The notes under the pieces were generated by a model that saw nothing but the letters and a program-made list of their open reading frames with translations, ran no database searches and was not told the DNA's origin. A stretch of DNA of 64,000 nucleotides. Source: Sphingobacterium rhinopitheci (GTDB lineage: Bacteria > Bacteroidota > Bacteroidia > Sphingobacteriales > Sphingobacteriaceae). Made by a program: the position numbers and the translations under genes. Below are positions 1 through 9,299 of this stretch, piece after piece. The stretch is taken from positions 147,696 to 211,695 of the forward strand of contig NZ_JADEYQ010000006.1 in the NCBI RefSeq assembly GCF_022627575.1, in the 5' to 3' direction. Every line of letters begins with the position of its first letter. Position 1 is the first letter of the stretch.

Positions 1-686
1 TCATTGATATCACGAGATTCATTGAATGCTGGTGCTAACAACGATATGGAAACTGGATTTTTTGTCCCCGGCACATTATAGTATATATTTTGATCATGCA
101 AATTGAAGCCAAATTGAGGCTTTAATGCTGCAGCACGCGCACGCAATAAAGCACCTTCTACCGTTTGACCCGCACGAGCATCTCTATTCATATCTATACT
201 CTGTGCTGTGCGTCGGGTATATAACTCGGCACCATCAGGATTCAGCATAGGGATAAAATGTATATTAAGCTTGCTGCTCAATAACTTTCGGATGTCATCA
301 TAACCATCACCTTTACCTTCTAAAAAGTTAAATAAATCAAATAATGCCATCGTTGCTGTAGGCTCATCGCCATGCATCTGCGACCACAACATCACTGTTT
401 TATCTCCTGAACCATAGCTTAATTCATATATAGCACGTTTTTGAAAAGACTCTCCTATTTTTTGGACAGCAATAATATCTCGCTGCTTATGAATTTGAAC
501 AAGTGAATCTACATCATAGTGTTTAAATCTGCGGTGTTGCAAAGCCGATTCTTTGTATTTACTATAAATCGAGTTAAATGTTGTCGTATCTATCTTCATA
601 GCATTTATATTCATTTGTGTATCTTTTTTAGCGTCGCAAGACGTAAAAATTCCAATAGCACAAACTAGTATTAATATATTTCTCAT
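1..686 (-). CDS. M14-family zinc carboxypeptidase, lipoprotein (3' end outside window)
   Basis: This gene begins at 686 and runs off the left edge, so only the first ~228 residues are visible. The N-terminus is a short hydrophobic signal peptide ending in a lipobox (FTSC), which predicts a lipid-anchored envelope protein. Peptidase M14 features visible are the metal motif in QMHGDEPT (HxxE), MNRDAR with the substrate-binding Asn-Arg, and the third zinc ligand in FNLHDQ. The family removes C-terminal residues from peptides or cell-wall fragments. Its start overlaps the stop of the LD-carboxypeptidase gene by four bases (ATGA), so the two are probably translationally coupled, which suggests a shared role in turnover of peptides or muropeptides. 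The family call is firm; the substrate is not known. Confidence 0.9.
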   Translation of the reverse strand, partial: MRNILILVCAIGIFTSCDAKKDTQMNINAMKIDTTTFNSIYSKYKESALQHRRFKHYDVDSLVQIHKQRDIIAVQKIGESFQKRAIYELSYGSGDKTVMLWSQMHGDEPTATMALFDLFNFLEGKGDGYDDIRKLLSSKLNIHFIPMLNPDGAELYTRRTAQSIDMNRDARAGQTVEGALLRARAAALKPQFGFNLHDQNIYYNVPGTKNPVSISLLAPAFNESRDIN

Positions 687-1735
687 ATCAATGATTTCTC
701 CAAGTACTCAATCTTCCCCAACGAGGCATCCATACGGACACGGACACCTACAGGGATCAAAAATTGATCAGATATATGACCTATCATTGCTCCAGAATAC
801 GCTGGTATCCCCAAAGGCTTGATATAATCATTTAACATTTGATCCAATGTAAAGGCACCATATGCTTGTTCAGGACCACAGTCGGTACATTTACCAAAAA
901 TAAAACCTTTTATCTGCGCTAAAATTCCAGCATTCATCAATTGACAAAACATACGATCCATACGATCTGATTTCTCCCCTATCTCTTCAATGAATAATAT
1001 AGCATCCTTAAAATCGGGTAAGTATGGAGAACCACATAGACCAGTCAATAAAGTTAGATTACCCCCCAATATTGTTCCTTCTACTATACCAGGCGTGATT
1101 GTTTGTATACGATCTTTATATTGAATAATTTGATTTTCAGCTTTTACAGGATTCGTAAATGTGGCCAATTTATTTTCTATAAACTGTTCTTTAAACAGCT
1201 TAACGACATAATTGCTCCATGTACTGCTCCCTACCACACCGTGAAAAGACACCAATCCTGTCTTCGCATAAAAAGCTAATATCAAAGCGGTGATATCACT
1301 ATATCCCAATAATACTTTAGGGTTATTGCGGATCAAGTTGTAATCGATATAGGGCAATAATCGAGATGCACCATTGCCACCCCGAATACACAAGATACCA
1401 TCTACTTCTTTATCAGCAAACATACTATGCAAATCCGCTAATCGCTCTTGATCTTTACCTGCTAAATTGCCATAGCGGGCACGAATATATTTCCCTTCCT
1501 TGACCTTGAAACCAAGGTAAGTCAACACTTCCTTAGTCATGGTAATCGTTTCCTCTTCCGACAGTGCACCTGCAGGCGTAATAATACCTATTGTATCCCC
1601 CTCTTTTAGGGTTTTAGCTCTCAACAGCGATTTCACTTGAGGAACAATATCGATCGCTGCTTGTACAGTAGTATCCGAAAGTGTAAAGGCTCCTAAGCCT
1701 AAACCCAATGATTTAAGAAATGTCCTTTTATCCAT
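683..1735 (-). CDS. LD-carboxypeptidase (peptidase S66)
   Basis: The 350-residue product belongs to the S66 family, serine peptidases that cleave the L,D-bond in muropeptide tetrapeptides during murein recycling. The nucleophile is Ser146 in LLGYSDIT, the acid is Glu250 or Glu251 in LFIEEIG, and the His is His320 in GAMIGHISDQ; all three are in the usual order and spacing. Unlike cytoplasmic E. coli LdcA, it has an N-terminal leader (KRTFLKSLGLGLGAF) resembling a Tat-type or hydrophobic signal, so it may act in the periplasm. The start overlaps the pyrC stop by one base and the stop overlaps the M14 peptidase start. Middle gene of a three-gene operon. Confidence 0.92.
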   Translation of the reverse strand: MDKRTFLKSLGLGLGAFTLSDTTVQAAIDIVPQVKSLLRAKTLKEGDTIGIITPAGALSEEETITMTKEVLTYLGFKVKEGKYIRARYGNLAGKDQERLADLHSMFADKEVDGILCIRGGNGASRLLPYIDYNLIRNNPKVLLGYSDITALILAFYAKTGLVSFHGVVGSSTWSNYVVKLFKEQFIENKLATFTNPVKAENQIIQYKDRIQTITPGIVEGTILGGNLTLLTGLCGSPYLPDFKDAILFIEEIGEKSDRMDRMFCQLMNAGILAQIKGFIFGKCTDCGPEQAYGAFTLDQMLNDYIKPLGIPAYSGAMIGHISDQFLIPVGVRVRMDASLGKIEYLEKSLI

Positions 1736-3069
1736 TATCTATTAAATAATAAACGATGTCCTGAACCTACTTCCATAATCTGCCCCTTAGAATAGGCTAT
1801 ATTTCCACTGACGATAGTGTGCTCAATTGAAGAAGAGAAAGTGTGTTCTTCAAATGGTGACCAGCCACATTTGGACAATATATTTGCACGATTTACCGTA
1901 TATGGTTTGTTCAAATCTACGAGTACCAAATCTGCCCAATACCCTTCACGAATAAATCCACGTTGCTCGATTTGAAAGGCGATAGCTGTATTGTGCGCTG
2001 TCTTCTGAACCACTTGTTCCAAAGTCATCTTCCCTTGCTGCACCAAATCCAATAACGCTTGAAGCGCATGCTGAACTAAAGGCCCGCCCGAAGGAGCTTG
2101 CAAATAAGCTTGTTCTTTTTCTTCAATAGTATGAGGGGCATGATCTGTTGCTATCACATCGATATGACCATCCAATACTGCTTTCAATATTTGATCACGA
2201 TCATCTACCGTTTTTACAGCAGGATTCCATTTTATATAATTCCCTTTAGTAGAATAGTCTAAATCCGAAAACCACATATGGTGGATACAAGCTTCTGCGG
2301 TAATACGTTTCTGCTCCAATGGAATATCATTCGTAAATAATGCCGTTTCTTTGCCTGTCGAAATATGTAAAATATGTAATCTTGTATTATTTTTCTTAGC
2401 TAATTCAACAGCTTTAGATGAAGACAAATAACATGCTTCTGCTGAACGAATTAAAGGATGCATATTGATGGTAATAGCATCTCCATACTGCTCTTTGTAC
2501 AGCGCAAGATTAGCTTTTATGGTAGCTTCATCTTCACAATGTGTGGCTACTAAGGTCGGCGCATTGCGAAAAATATTCTCCAAAGCGACCTCGCTATCCA
2601 CCAACATATTACCTGTAGAAGACCCCATAAACACTTTAATACCGCACACATCTCGCGGGTTGGTCTTCAATACCTCGTCCAAATTATCATTACCTGCTCC
2701 CATAAAGAAAGAGTAATTTGCTAATGAACTATCTTGACCTATATCATACTTATCTTGCAGTAATCGCTGCGTCAATGTATTAGGAACGGTATTTGGCATC
2801 TCCATAAAAGATGTAGTACCCCCCGCTACCGCAGCACGGCTTTCCGTAAAAATATTTGCCTTATATGTCAATCCCGGCTCTCTAAAATGCACCTGATCGT
2901 CAATCAGTCCCGGTAACAAGTGTAAGCCTTCAGCATTAATTTCTTGATCTGCTTTCAAGTCCAATTGACCACCGATTTTTTCAATACGACCGTCTTTGAT
3001 AAACAAGTCCAACGTTTCGATCTTACCTTCGTTTACGACCTGTGCATTTTTTATTAGTATAGATGACAT
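1735..3069 (-). CDS. pyrC: Dihydroorotase
   Basis: The 444-residue amidohydrolase catalyses reversible cyclisation of carbamoyl aspartate to dihydroorotate in pyrimidine synthesis. Visible motifs are DDQVHFREPG (residues 57-66), GGTTSFMEMPNT, the probable carboxylated Lys145 in GIKVFMGS, His177 in ATHCED, His232/His235 in LHILHIST and Asp309 in IATDHAPH. The first metal-binding His of the usual HVHxR motif is Gln59 here. I recall the same DDQVHFR form from other Bacteroidetes enzymes, so it is probably a clade feature rather than a defect. It is the first gene of the operon with the LD-carboxypeptidase and M14 peptidase. An allantoinase or hydantoinase-like role is less likely given the DHOase-type motifs. 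Confidence 0.93.
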   Translation of the reverse strand: MSSILIKNAQVVNEGKIETLDLFIKDGRIEKIGGQLDLKADQEINAEGLHLLPGLIDDQVHFREPGLTYKANIFTESRAAVAGGTTSFMEMPNTVPNTLTQRLLQDKYDIGQDSSLANYSFFMGAGNDNLDEVLKTNPRDVCGIKVFMGSSTGNMLVDSEVALENIFRNAPTLVATHCEDEATIKANLALYKEQYGDAITINMHPLIRSAEACYLSSSKAVELAKKNNTRLHILHISTGKETALFTNDIPLEQKRITAEACIHHMWFSDLDYSTKGNYIKWNPAVKTVDDRDQILKAVLDGHIDVIATDHAPHTIEEKEQAYLQAPSGGPLVQHALQALLDLVQQGKMTLEQVVQKTAHNTAIAFQIEQRGFIREGYWADLVLVDLNKPYTVNRANILSKCGWSPFEEHTFSSSIEHTIVSGNIAYSKGQIMEVGSGHRLLFNR

Positions 3070-3099
3070 GTAATGTATTCCCTTTGATTATTATATATA

Positions 3100-3107
3100 C
3101 AAACATA
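3100..3107 (-). promoter_or_regulatory. Candidate promoter of the pyrC operon
   Basis: On the minus strand the sequence reads TATGTTTG, matching the Bacteroidetes -7 element TAnnTTTG, about 31 bases before the pyrC start. A TTTG lies 24 bases further upstream, slightly longer than the usual -33 spacing. Match by eye only. Confidence 0.5.
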
Positions 3108-3362
3108 CTAAAATATCAATGCCTATGCCATCAAAATAAAGGTAAAAATGATTAAAAATCTATTGAAACGTAGTTGTTACGAGAAGGAAGAAAAATAGTT
3201 TTCAATGACATCCATTTAGAAAAGATTAGCTAGGCTATCCTAGTAATTACAGACCTTAGATGGTATTCAATTAGCAACAAACACTACAGTTTTAATTAAG
3301 TAGTAATCGCATTTTATGGTATAATCTACACAACACGGGTATGAATGAGGTATTACAGCAGT

Positions 3363-3403
3363 AAAAAAGCGCCCTGATACAGCTAAGTAACAGGGCGCTT
3401 TTT
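3363..3403. terminator. Hairpin with A/T tails, probably bidirectional
   Basis: A perfect stem AAAAAAGCGCCCTG / CAGGGCGCTTTTT with a 14-base loop. Reading minus it lies 39 bases past the mdaB-like gene and ends in a U run, so it should stop that transcript. The remaining sequence of the 3070-3441 gap holds only the pyrC promoter; nothing else was recognised. Confidence 0.85.
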
Positions 3404-3441
3404 ACAAATAATCACTATAAATGATGATCAACACTATAGTA

Positions 3442-4029
3442 TTATGCGATAACATTCTCTAGATGTGCTATCCATGCATTAATATCTGCCTCCATCTTAT
3501 TATTCTTTTCTACATCGTGAAAATGAAAGCTTGGTAATGCTGACATACCTATAAACTCATTCATCTTGTGAAACCCATACAAAGGACCTTCATCGACACT
3601 TTTCTGGCCAAAAAATTCGCCCGGTAACGTGAAAGCTTCTTTCGGTGCATTCCAACTCGTTGTCAATAGGTACTTCTTTCCCTGCAACAATCCACCAGTA
3701 CCATAGTTTACTGCAGGATTTTCACTTTTACGACCATCGCTTCTGTATAGGCTACCATATCCTTCAGTAAAAACTAAATCGATATATTTTTTAAAATCAT
3801 ATGGCAATTGAAACCACCAGATAGGCGTGTGATATATTATTACATCAGCCCACACATACTTATCCACTTCAACAGCACAATCATAACCTGCCGCAATCTG
3901 TGTAGATTTGACTTCAAACCCTTCTTTATTATTAAAAAAATCGAGCGTAACCTCTGTAATTGTGGTATTATACTTTGCTCCTGAATGTGCTAAAACTTGC
4001 CCCCCATTAATAACTAAAATATTCTTCAT
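3442..4029 (-). CDS. NAD(P)H:quinone oxidoreductase / flavodoxin-fold protein, MdaB-like
   Basis: The 195-residue protein has the flavodoxin-like fold of the MdaB/DT-diaphorase family. The flavin phosphate loop follows the first strand (MKNILVINGGQ, with the downstream SGAKYN), and the conserved YHTPIWWFQLPYDFKKYID segment (in which PIWWF packs on the isoalloxazine) and the PLYGFH element typical of MdaB are present. The family reduces quinones by two electrons using NADPH and an FAD cofactor, protecting against quinone redox cycling. The gene stands alone, with a promoter and Shine-Dalgarno-like site upstream and a terminator behind it. Confidence 0.88.
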   Translation of the reverse strand: MKNILVINGGQVLAHSGAKYNTTITEVTLDFFNNKEGFEVKSTQIAAGYDCAVEVDKYVWADVIIYHTPIWWFQLPYDFKKYIDLVFTEGYGSLYRSDGRKSENPAVNYGTGGLLQGKKYLLTTSWNAPKEAFTLPGEFFGQKSVDEGPLYGFHKMNEFIGMSALPSFHFHDVEKNNKMEADINAWIAHLENVIA

Positions 4030-4042
4030 ATTGAATCTGTAA

Positions 4043-4070
4043 CCTCCTTAAATTTTGCACTACAAAAATA
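4043..4070 (-). promoter_or_regulatory. mdaB-like gene promoter (-7) and strong Shine-Dalgarno
   Basis: On the minus strand TATTTTTG (4063-4070) fits the TAnnTTTG -7 element. AAGGAGG at 4043-4049 lies 13 bases before the ATG. A full Shine-Dalgarno is uncommon in this AT-rich Bacteroidetes context, though its spacing here is long. Confidence 0.5.
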
Positions 4071-4671
4071 AAGATTACACTACTGTAAATGGTCATTTTA
4101 ATATCATTGCTGCTATTAAATAATCTATCAAAATTCATTCCCTATTCACAATGCTATCGCACAAAAAAATAAGACTTAAGGTCAACTATTTACACAAGCT
4201 AACTATACGAAGTACATAGCAGTTATGTACTATAATCGCGCTTAATTAATAAATTATTCCCCAATTATGAACAACCTAACTACACCCCCTAATTTATTGA
4301 GACGAAATAAATTTAAATAAAATAGAAAAACCAAGTGATTAAATAGTTTTAATAATTACATTATATCTTTTAAAGAATAAAAACACCATAATATAAAAAA
4401 ACATATCATTGTGAAATAGATCCAATTATTAGCTTAAAAGCATAGATAATAGGCGACAAACGGTATTAAATCAACCATAACAGTACCTAGATGTAGGTTA
4501 ATTTATTTCACTACATATAAAAAAAACAAAATTAATGAAGTGTAATTTCTAAAAAATCAAACATAGACACATTGATAGTTACAAATAAAAACAGGTAAGA
4601 AATTTTAAAAATATTAAACTTATACCATACCAAAACCTACTATATTAGTACGCCAAACAAATTAATAATCT
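4071..4671. other. AT-rich intergenic gap, nothing recognised
   Basis: About 600 bases of very AT-rich DNA between divergent genes. I see no open frame with coding character, no stable hairpin and no clear TAnnTTTG promoter for the downstream plus-strand gene. Confidence 0.5.
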
Positions 4672-4965
4672 ATGAAAAGAAGTTCGAAAAATGTTCTTAA
4701 TTATGATTTATTGATACGGAGAAGAGATTTATTAAGAAATTTCTCTATTTGTTTTACGCTGATTAGTATAATAGCTAGTGCGTTATTAGTATATCTATTT
4801 GCTACAAAAAAAGTATTTGAAAACTCATGGTATATTCTATTTCCAATTTTTGTTTTCCCTATGATTCTTATCCCGCTATTAACACAGCTCCGCAAAGTTA
4901 ATCAAGAGATTAAAAGACGATCAAAAGAACAAATAAACCAAACTCAATCTTTAAATTATATCTAA
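4672..4965 (+). CDS. Small two-TM membrane protein, function unknown
   Basis: The 97-residue product has a basic N-terminus, two hydrophobic segments (about residues 25-47 and 53-70) separated by a short KKVFENSWY loop, and a basic, probably helical C-terminal tail (KVNQEIKRRSKEQ). Similar short two-TM proteins with a charged tail occur widely in Bacteroidetes without known function. The stop codon lies inside a perfect palindromic terminator shared with the converging ubiD-family gene. I do not recognise a named family. Confidence 0.6.
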   Translation: MKRSSKNVLNYDLLIRRRDLLRNFSICFTLISIIASALLVYLFATKKVFENSWYILFPIFVFPMILIPLLTQLRKVNQEIKRRSKEQINQTQSLNYI

Positions 4966-5004
4966 ATAAACAAAGCATCGAATATTCGATGCTTTGTTTA
5001 TTTA
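4963..5004. terminator. Bidirectional terminator, 21-bp perfect palindrome
   Basis: A stem of 21 bp without a spacer, centred between 4983 and 4984 (left half ends GCATCGAAT, right half begins ATTCGATGC), with A/T outer parts that act as U runs in both directions. It includes the stop codon of the small membrane protein and abuts the stop of the converging UbiD-family gene. Confidence 0.9.
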
Positions 5005-6843
5005 TTATGCTATCCCATGTAAAGAACCTCCAGGCGCAAACAAACGGTCTATTCGTCGCTCTACATCTTGATCTTTTATTAAATCTGGAGCATGATGAGG
5101 TTTTCGTCGAGCATCTATAATAAGAGGGCCATCACACCCCCAATGCTTAAATCTATTGAACGAACGAATACCATAAATATCATACGCTGGATTTGACTTC
5201 GTAAAAGTCTCCCACACAAAGTTATTTTCGTTGGCTGCAGCAAAATCTACATCTTCTACCAAAACAATCATTTTTATGCCTTCAAAAGCTATATCCTTAG
5301 CCGCGGAAGTCCATTCTGCTAATACCCTTTGTTCATTTGTATAAGATTCAAATTTTGCGCCTTGCACCACCATTATACCAGGAAGAGCCAATTTAGCCTT
5401 ATCAAATGGCCTTGGAAGGTCTAGATTAGCAGATAAATAACGCGCCAGCTCTACTTTCTTGTCACCAGCAGCTGCAAACACAACCTTAGAACCAGCATTT
5501 AACCCATCACCTGTATAATCTAAAGTATCAATGGTGGTATTGGTTTGAAAATGCAAATCACGTGCAAAATCTATTCTTTCCAATATATGGGTAAAGAATT
5601 GTTCCACATGATGAATATCCAAATTTGGATTATCTTCCGTAGCCGCAATAAATAAGTACTTCGCTAAACTCAATTGATTTTTGCCCAATATTTGATTGGC
5701 TATGGTTAGAATCTCTTGTGGACGTTCGACCTTTTGATATGGCGTATAACTCTCACGCCCTATCGCAAACAATAAAGGGTGAACTCCAGCTGCATCTACG
5801 GCGTGAACAGCTTTCAACCCATTTATCTCTTGAGGTATAGCCGAACCTGTAATCTCATGAATCAATGCCCCAAAGCTTGTATCTTCTTGTGGCGGCCTAC
5901 CAACTACTGTAAAAGACCAAATAGGATCCTTTTTGTGGTATACATTATGCACCTTCATCAATGGAAATGGATGTACCAAACTATAATAACCAATATGATC
6001 CCCAAAAGGTCCTTCAGGTTTATTTTCATTTGGATAGACAGTACCCGTAATTACAAAATCAGCATCCGCAGAAATACAGAAACCTTCCTCATCATAGAAA
6101 TAACGAAAACGACGGTTACCTAAGGCTCCAGCGAATATCATTTCCGACAACCCTTCAGGCAATGGCATTACCGCAGATAGCGGATGTGATGGAGGTCCCC
6201 CAACAAAGATCGAAACCTTCAAAGGCTTTCCTAATTCATTAGCCTTTTGCTGATGTACACCTATCCCTCTATGCAATTGATAATGAAGGCCTATCTCTTT
6301 ATCTTTTATATACTCATTACCAGATAGCTGAATACGATACATGCCAAGATTGGCATTCATAATCCCTGGCTTATTAATGTCTTCTGTATATACCTGCGGC
6401 ATAGTAACAAATGCACCGCCATCCATCGGCCAATTGACAACTTGTGGTAGGGCACTGATTTGTGTTTTACCATACAATATAGGAGCACTAGATTTTTTCT
6501 TCCATGGAAGAGCACCTAATGCTACGGCAGAAGAACCTATATATTGAAAAGGATTTTTCAATACTGCGGTAGGGTCCATCTTTACATCGACAAGCTTCTT
6601 GATATGATCTAATGTATCACGAAACATAAATTTAGAACGTTCCAATGTCCCAAATAAATTGGAAACAGCAGGAAATTCAGATCCTTTAATATTTTCAAAT
6701 AATAAAGCAGGCCCTTCCGCATCATATACACGCATATGAATAGCTGCCATTTCTAAATATGGATCTACTTCTTCCTTGATACGCACCAAGTGACCATTTC
6801 TCTCTAAATCGTTAACGCAATCTCTTAAACTTGAATATCCCAT
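5005..6843 (-). CDS. UbiD-family prenylated-FMN decarboxylase
   Basis: The 612-residue protein is a UbiD-type decarboxylase, using prenylated FMN to remove an aromatic carboxylate. Family features are the N-terminal RDCVNDLERNGHL start, the PGIMNANLGMYR segment, the PSHPLSAVMPLPEG loop and the EGPFGDHIGYY segment that carries an active-site acid. At this length it matches the long Bacteroidetes members usually annotated as menaquinone-biosynthesis decarboxylase, related to the futalosine pathway or to UbiD in quinone synthesis. No UbiX partner or other quinone gene is adjacent, so the pathway cannot be fixed from context. Confidence 0.9.
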   Translation of the reverse strand: MGYSSLRDCVNDLERNGHLVRIKEEVDPYLEMAAIHMRVYDAEGPALLFENIKGSEFPAVSNLFGTLERSKFMFRDTLDHIKKLVDVKMDPTAVLKNPFQYIGSSAVALGALPWKKKSSAPILYGKTQISALPQVVNWPMDGGAFVTMPQVYTEDINKPGIMNANLGMYRIQLSGNEYIKDKEIGLHYQLHRGIGVHQQKANELGKPLKVSIFVGGPPSHPLSAVMPLPEGLSEMIFAGALGNRRFRYFYDEEGFCISADADFVITGTVYPNENKPEGPFGDHIGYYSLVHPFPLMKVHNVYHKKDPIWSFTVVGRPPQEDTSFGALIHEITGSAIPQEINGLKAVHAVDAAGVHPLLFAIGRESYTPYQKVERPQEILTIANQILGKNQLSLAKYLFIAATEDNPNLDIHHVEQFFTHILERIDFARDLHFQTNTTIDTLDYTGDGLNAGSKVVFAAAGDKKVELARYLSANLDLPRPFDKAKLALPGIMVVQGAKFESYTNEQRVLAEWTSAAKDIAFEGIKMIVLVEDVDFAAANENNFVWETFTKSNPAYDIYGIRSFNRFKHWGCDGPLIIDARRKPHHAPDLIKDQDVERRIDRLFAPGGSLHGIA

Positions 6844-6866
6844 AGCTTCTTCTTCGCAGTGAACTA

Positions 6867-6874
6867 CAAAAATA
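6867..6874 (-). promoter_or_regulatory. Candidate -7 promoter element of the UbiD-family gene
   Basis: TATTTTTG on the minus strand, 24 bases before the start codon, fits TAnnTTTG. No convincing -33 element was found. Confidence 0.4.
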
Positions 6875-7000
6875 AAATAATAATTGGTATATTATTGAAG
6901 TATATGAACTGAATAATAAGACTTGCGATGACTCCATTTACAGGAAAATACTTTCTTCATCATTTTCCATACTAAAAAAATACCATCAAACATCCAACCC

Positions 7001-7213
7001 TTAACTAGGCATATTTAGTTCACCTAGCTTATGAGTAAGTTTCATATTTTCGCTATAATCAATAGGGCAAATAATTACAGAAACACCATATTCTTGCAAA
7101 GCTTTTTTTATTAAGGCTGGTTGTAATTCTTCTACCTATTGAATAGGATACCCATTAGCACGAAAGCGTTCCACATATTCGACGAAATCAGGATTTTTAA
7201 AAGCGTATATTAC
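7001..7213 (-). pseudogene. Possible decayed coding remnant with in-frame stop
   Basis: On the minus strand a frame with protein-like composition runs from 7213 to a TAA at 7001-7003, with an in-frame TAG at 7136-7138 and no start codon upstream (a TAA precedes it). The parts read KNPDFVEYVERFRANGYPIQ, stop, then VEELQPALIKKALQEYG and VSVIICPIDYSENMK. The amino-acid mix (many Glu/Lys, few rare codons) looks coding, unlike surrounding spacer DNA. I do not recognise the family. It could also be chance. The rest of 6844-7625 has only promoter elements. Confidence 0.35.
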
Positions 7214-7591
7214 ATTTTATACTTGCGCTGCGCTCGCATTAACGTTTGATATTTCGTCCTTGCAAACGACATGAAATAAAGTGAAGCAAATGGTTTTTAC
7301 CAGATATTAGATTAATGCTAACATCATATAGGTAAATAAATTTATTGTAAATTACTTAATTAGCGTTTCAAATAGAGCTACACTACATAACATCAATTTT
7401 TATATTCAACACTATTCTAAACACATTTGCTTTAACAAATAGGTTTAGAATATTGCTTCTACCACCTCAATTCCTACCGGCATACTTCTTATATCAGCTA
7501 CCACGCAAATCTTACTAAACATATAAGCTAACGCCAGATTTCTATCGTATAAGTCAACAGCAATAACATACAATATTTGAACAAATATTGA

Positions 7592-7599
7592 TATATTTG
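7592..7599 (+). promoter_or_regulatory. Candidate promoter of the MarR-family gene
   Basis: TATATTTG fits the TAnnTTTG element, 26 bases before the GTG start. A TTTG at 7576-7579 is only 12 bases upstream, shorter than the usual -33 spacing. Confidence 0.5.
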
Positions 7600-7625
7600 C
7601 ACTTCAGAATTATAATATAAAGCCT

Positions 7626-8282
7626 GTGAGATACGATAATTTAAGAGATGTTGTTAATTTACTTGGCAAATTCGAATTCGAGAATTTAACGAGTCGAATG
7701 TACACTAATAACATAGATGGTTTTAAAGAGTGGATCGTAGCAAATCATAACAGTGATAAAGCTACTGATGCTGTGTCATGGGAAGGAAAAGAGAACGGAA
7801 GAAGTGCAGATGCTGTTATCAACACCCTAATCGTTCATATGAATAAGTACGCTAAAACTTATTCTAAAGCAGCAATGCATAACTCCAATTTTGCTACTCA
7901 AGAAGAGTTTATATTTCTTATCGTATTACGAGCGCTTGGTTCGATGAGTAAAATGGAACTTATCAAAAAAAATATTCAAGATAAACCTGCAGGAATGAAA
8001 CTCATTGATCGTCTGATTAATCATGGATGGGTTAATCAAACAGATTCTCCTGTAGACAAAAGAAGTAAGCTAATTTCAATTACTCAAAAAGGTATAGAAG
8101 AGCTAGATTTACATATGGATAAAATACGCGTAGCTACAAAAATAGTGACAGGTAGATTGACAGATTATGAAAAGAATCAATTAATTATATTACTTTCAAA
8201 ATTAGAAACTTTTCATCAAGAAATATATCAAAAAAATATAGCTCCAGCTGATCTTTTAGAAACGGTAAGTAAAGAATTGTAA
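7626..8282 (+). CDS. MarR-family winged-helix transcriptional regulator
   Basis: The 218-residue protein has the MarR layout: an N-terminal helical part, then a winged helix-turn-helix at about residues 98-165 (TQEEFIFLIVLRALGSMSK, then the recognition region) and the wing with PVDKRSKLISITQKGIEEL, the DxRS/K wing signature. The N-terminal extension of about 90 residues is longer than in a minimal MarR of ~145. Translation starts at GTG; the next in-frame ATG is 24 codons later. No partner gene is divergent from it; the neighbour is a convergent fasciclin gene, so its target is unknown. Confidence 0.85.
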   Translation: MRYDNLRDVVNLLGKFEFENLTSRMYTNNIDGFKEWIVANHNSDKATDAVSWEGKENGRSADAVINTLIVHMNKYAKTYSKAAMHNSNFATQEEFIFLIVLRALGSMSKMELIKKNIQDKPAGMKLIDRLINHGWVNQTDSPVDKRSKLISITQKGIEELDLHMDKIRVATKIVTGRLTDYEKNQLIILLSKLETFHQEIYQKNIAPADLLETVSKEL

Positions 8283-8300
8283 ATAAAGCAATAATTATTT

Positions 8301-8352
8301 CCTTAAAAAATATGGCTTCCCCAAAATTTTGAGGAAGCCATATTTTTTAAGG
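8301..8352. terminator. Bidirectional terminator, 20-bp perfect stem
   Basis: Arms 8301-8320 and 8333-8352 are exact inverse copies (inner part TATGGCTTCC / GGAAGCCATA) with a 12-base loop and A6/T6 in the outer arms. It separates the converging MarR and fasciclin genes. Confidence 0.92.
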
Positions 8353-8357
8353 AAATT

Positions 8358-9299
8358 TTACGGTAATAAAACTTTATCGATTACATGAATTACACCATTT
8401 GTAGTCAATTCGTTAACAGCTACAATATTAGCAGCTGTAGTATTTCCTGTTCCTTTAACAGTTACAGCATTACCAATGGAAAAAGTAACATTTTGCTCTC
8501 CTAATGCCGTTGCAATCATATTATTCTGAATAGCATTTGAAAATACAAGTCCTTCTACAACATGACCTGTAAGAATATTGGTCAACGTAGCAGGATCAGC
8601 ATCTTCCAGGGCTTGTGTTGTCGCGAACCCCGCTGCGATAAACGCCTGATTGTTAGGTGCAAAAACTGTAAAAGGACCAACCCCTTCTAGTGCATTTTTC
8701 ACATTTAATGCTCCCTGACTAGCGCGTATTACTGCAGTAACTAAGAAACTAAAATCAGGCTTATCAATAAGAACCTCAACAATATTTCCTGTTGCAGGCA
8801 TCAATACATTATCTATAACATGAATAATACCGTTTTTAGCTTTAACATCTGCTGTTCCTACAGCGGCACCATTTACAAATACACCGTTAGAACTTTTTGT
8901 TACATAAACATTTGTTCCTTCAATAGTTTTCACAGGTGTATTTACAGCAGTTGGTAAAGATGATGCTGATGCTACTGATCCTAATGTATGATATAATAAT
9001 ATCGATTTCAATGTCTCAATAGGCACCGCTTCAATGCTTGATTCATTAGCAAAACCCGCTTTCTGGAATGCCGCATTATTAGGTGCGAATACGGTAAATG
9101 TCCCCTCTCCTTGTAATGTACTAACCAAGCCTGCGCGTACAATAGCTGCTCTAAGAATAGAAAAATCACTATTTGTATTTACGATCTCAACAATAGTTTT
9201 CTCTTCAACAGGTTTTACAGGATCATCATCAGAGCAGGACACAAATAATAATGACATCGCAACTAACAAAGCACCTTTAAATAATTTAATAGTTTTCAT
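8358..9299 (-). CDS. Fasciclin (FAS1) domain lipoprotein, two domains
   Basis: The 313-residue product starts with a signal peptide and lipobox (LLFVSC) followed by an Asp-rich DDD linker, typical of exposed Bacteroidetes lipoproteins. Two FAS1 domains follow (about 38-168 and 172-312). Each has the H1 box (GEGTFTVFAPNNAAF and GVGPFTVFAPNNQAF) and the terminal H2-like box (NGIIHVIDNVLMP and NGVIHVIDKVLLP). FAS1 domains serve in cell-surface adhesion or matrix contact. The gene is monocistronic, with AT-rich palindromes in the upstream region. Confidence 0.92.
   Translation of the reverse strand: MKTIKLFKGALLVAMSLLFVSCSDDDPVKPVEEKTIVEIVNTNSDFSILRAAIVRAGLVSTLQGEGTFTVFAPNNAAFQKAGFANESSIEAVPIETLKSILLYHTLGSVASASSLPTAVNTPVKTIEGTNVYVTKSSNGVFVNGAAVGTADVKAKNGIIHVIDNVLMPATGNIVEVLIDKPDFSFLVTAVIRASQGALNVKNALEGVGPFTVFAPNNQAFIAAGFATTQALEDADPATLTNILTGHVVEGLVFSNAIQNNMIATALGEQNVTFSIGNAVTVKGTGNTTAANIVAVNELTTNGVIHVIDKVLLP

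Noticed and set aside
1735..3069. Gln59 in dihydroorotase as evidence of an inactive enzyme
   Set aside because: All other metal and catalytic residues are present and, from recall, the DDQVHFR form is usual in Bacteroidetes dihydroorotases.
5779..6123. Plus-strand open frame opposite the UbiD-family gene
   Set aside because: It lies wholly within the coding strand of a conserved gene, and its protein has no recognisable features.
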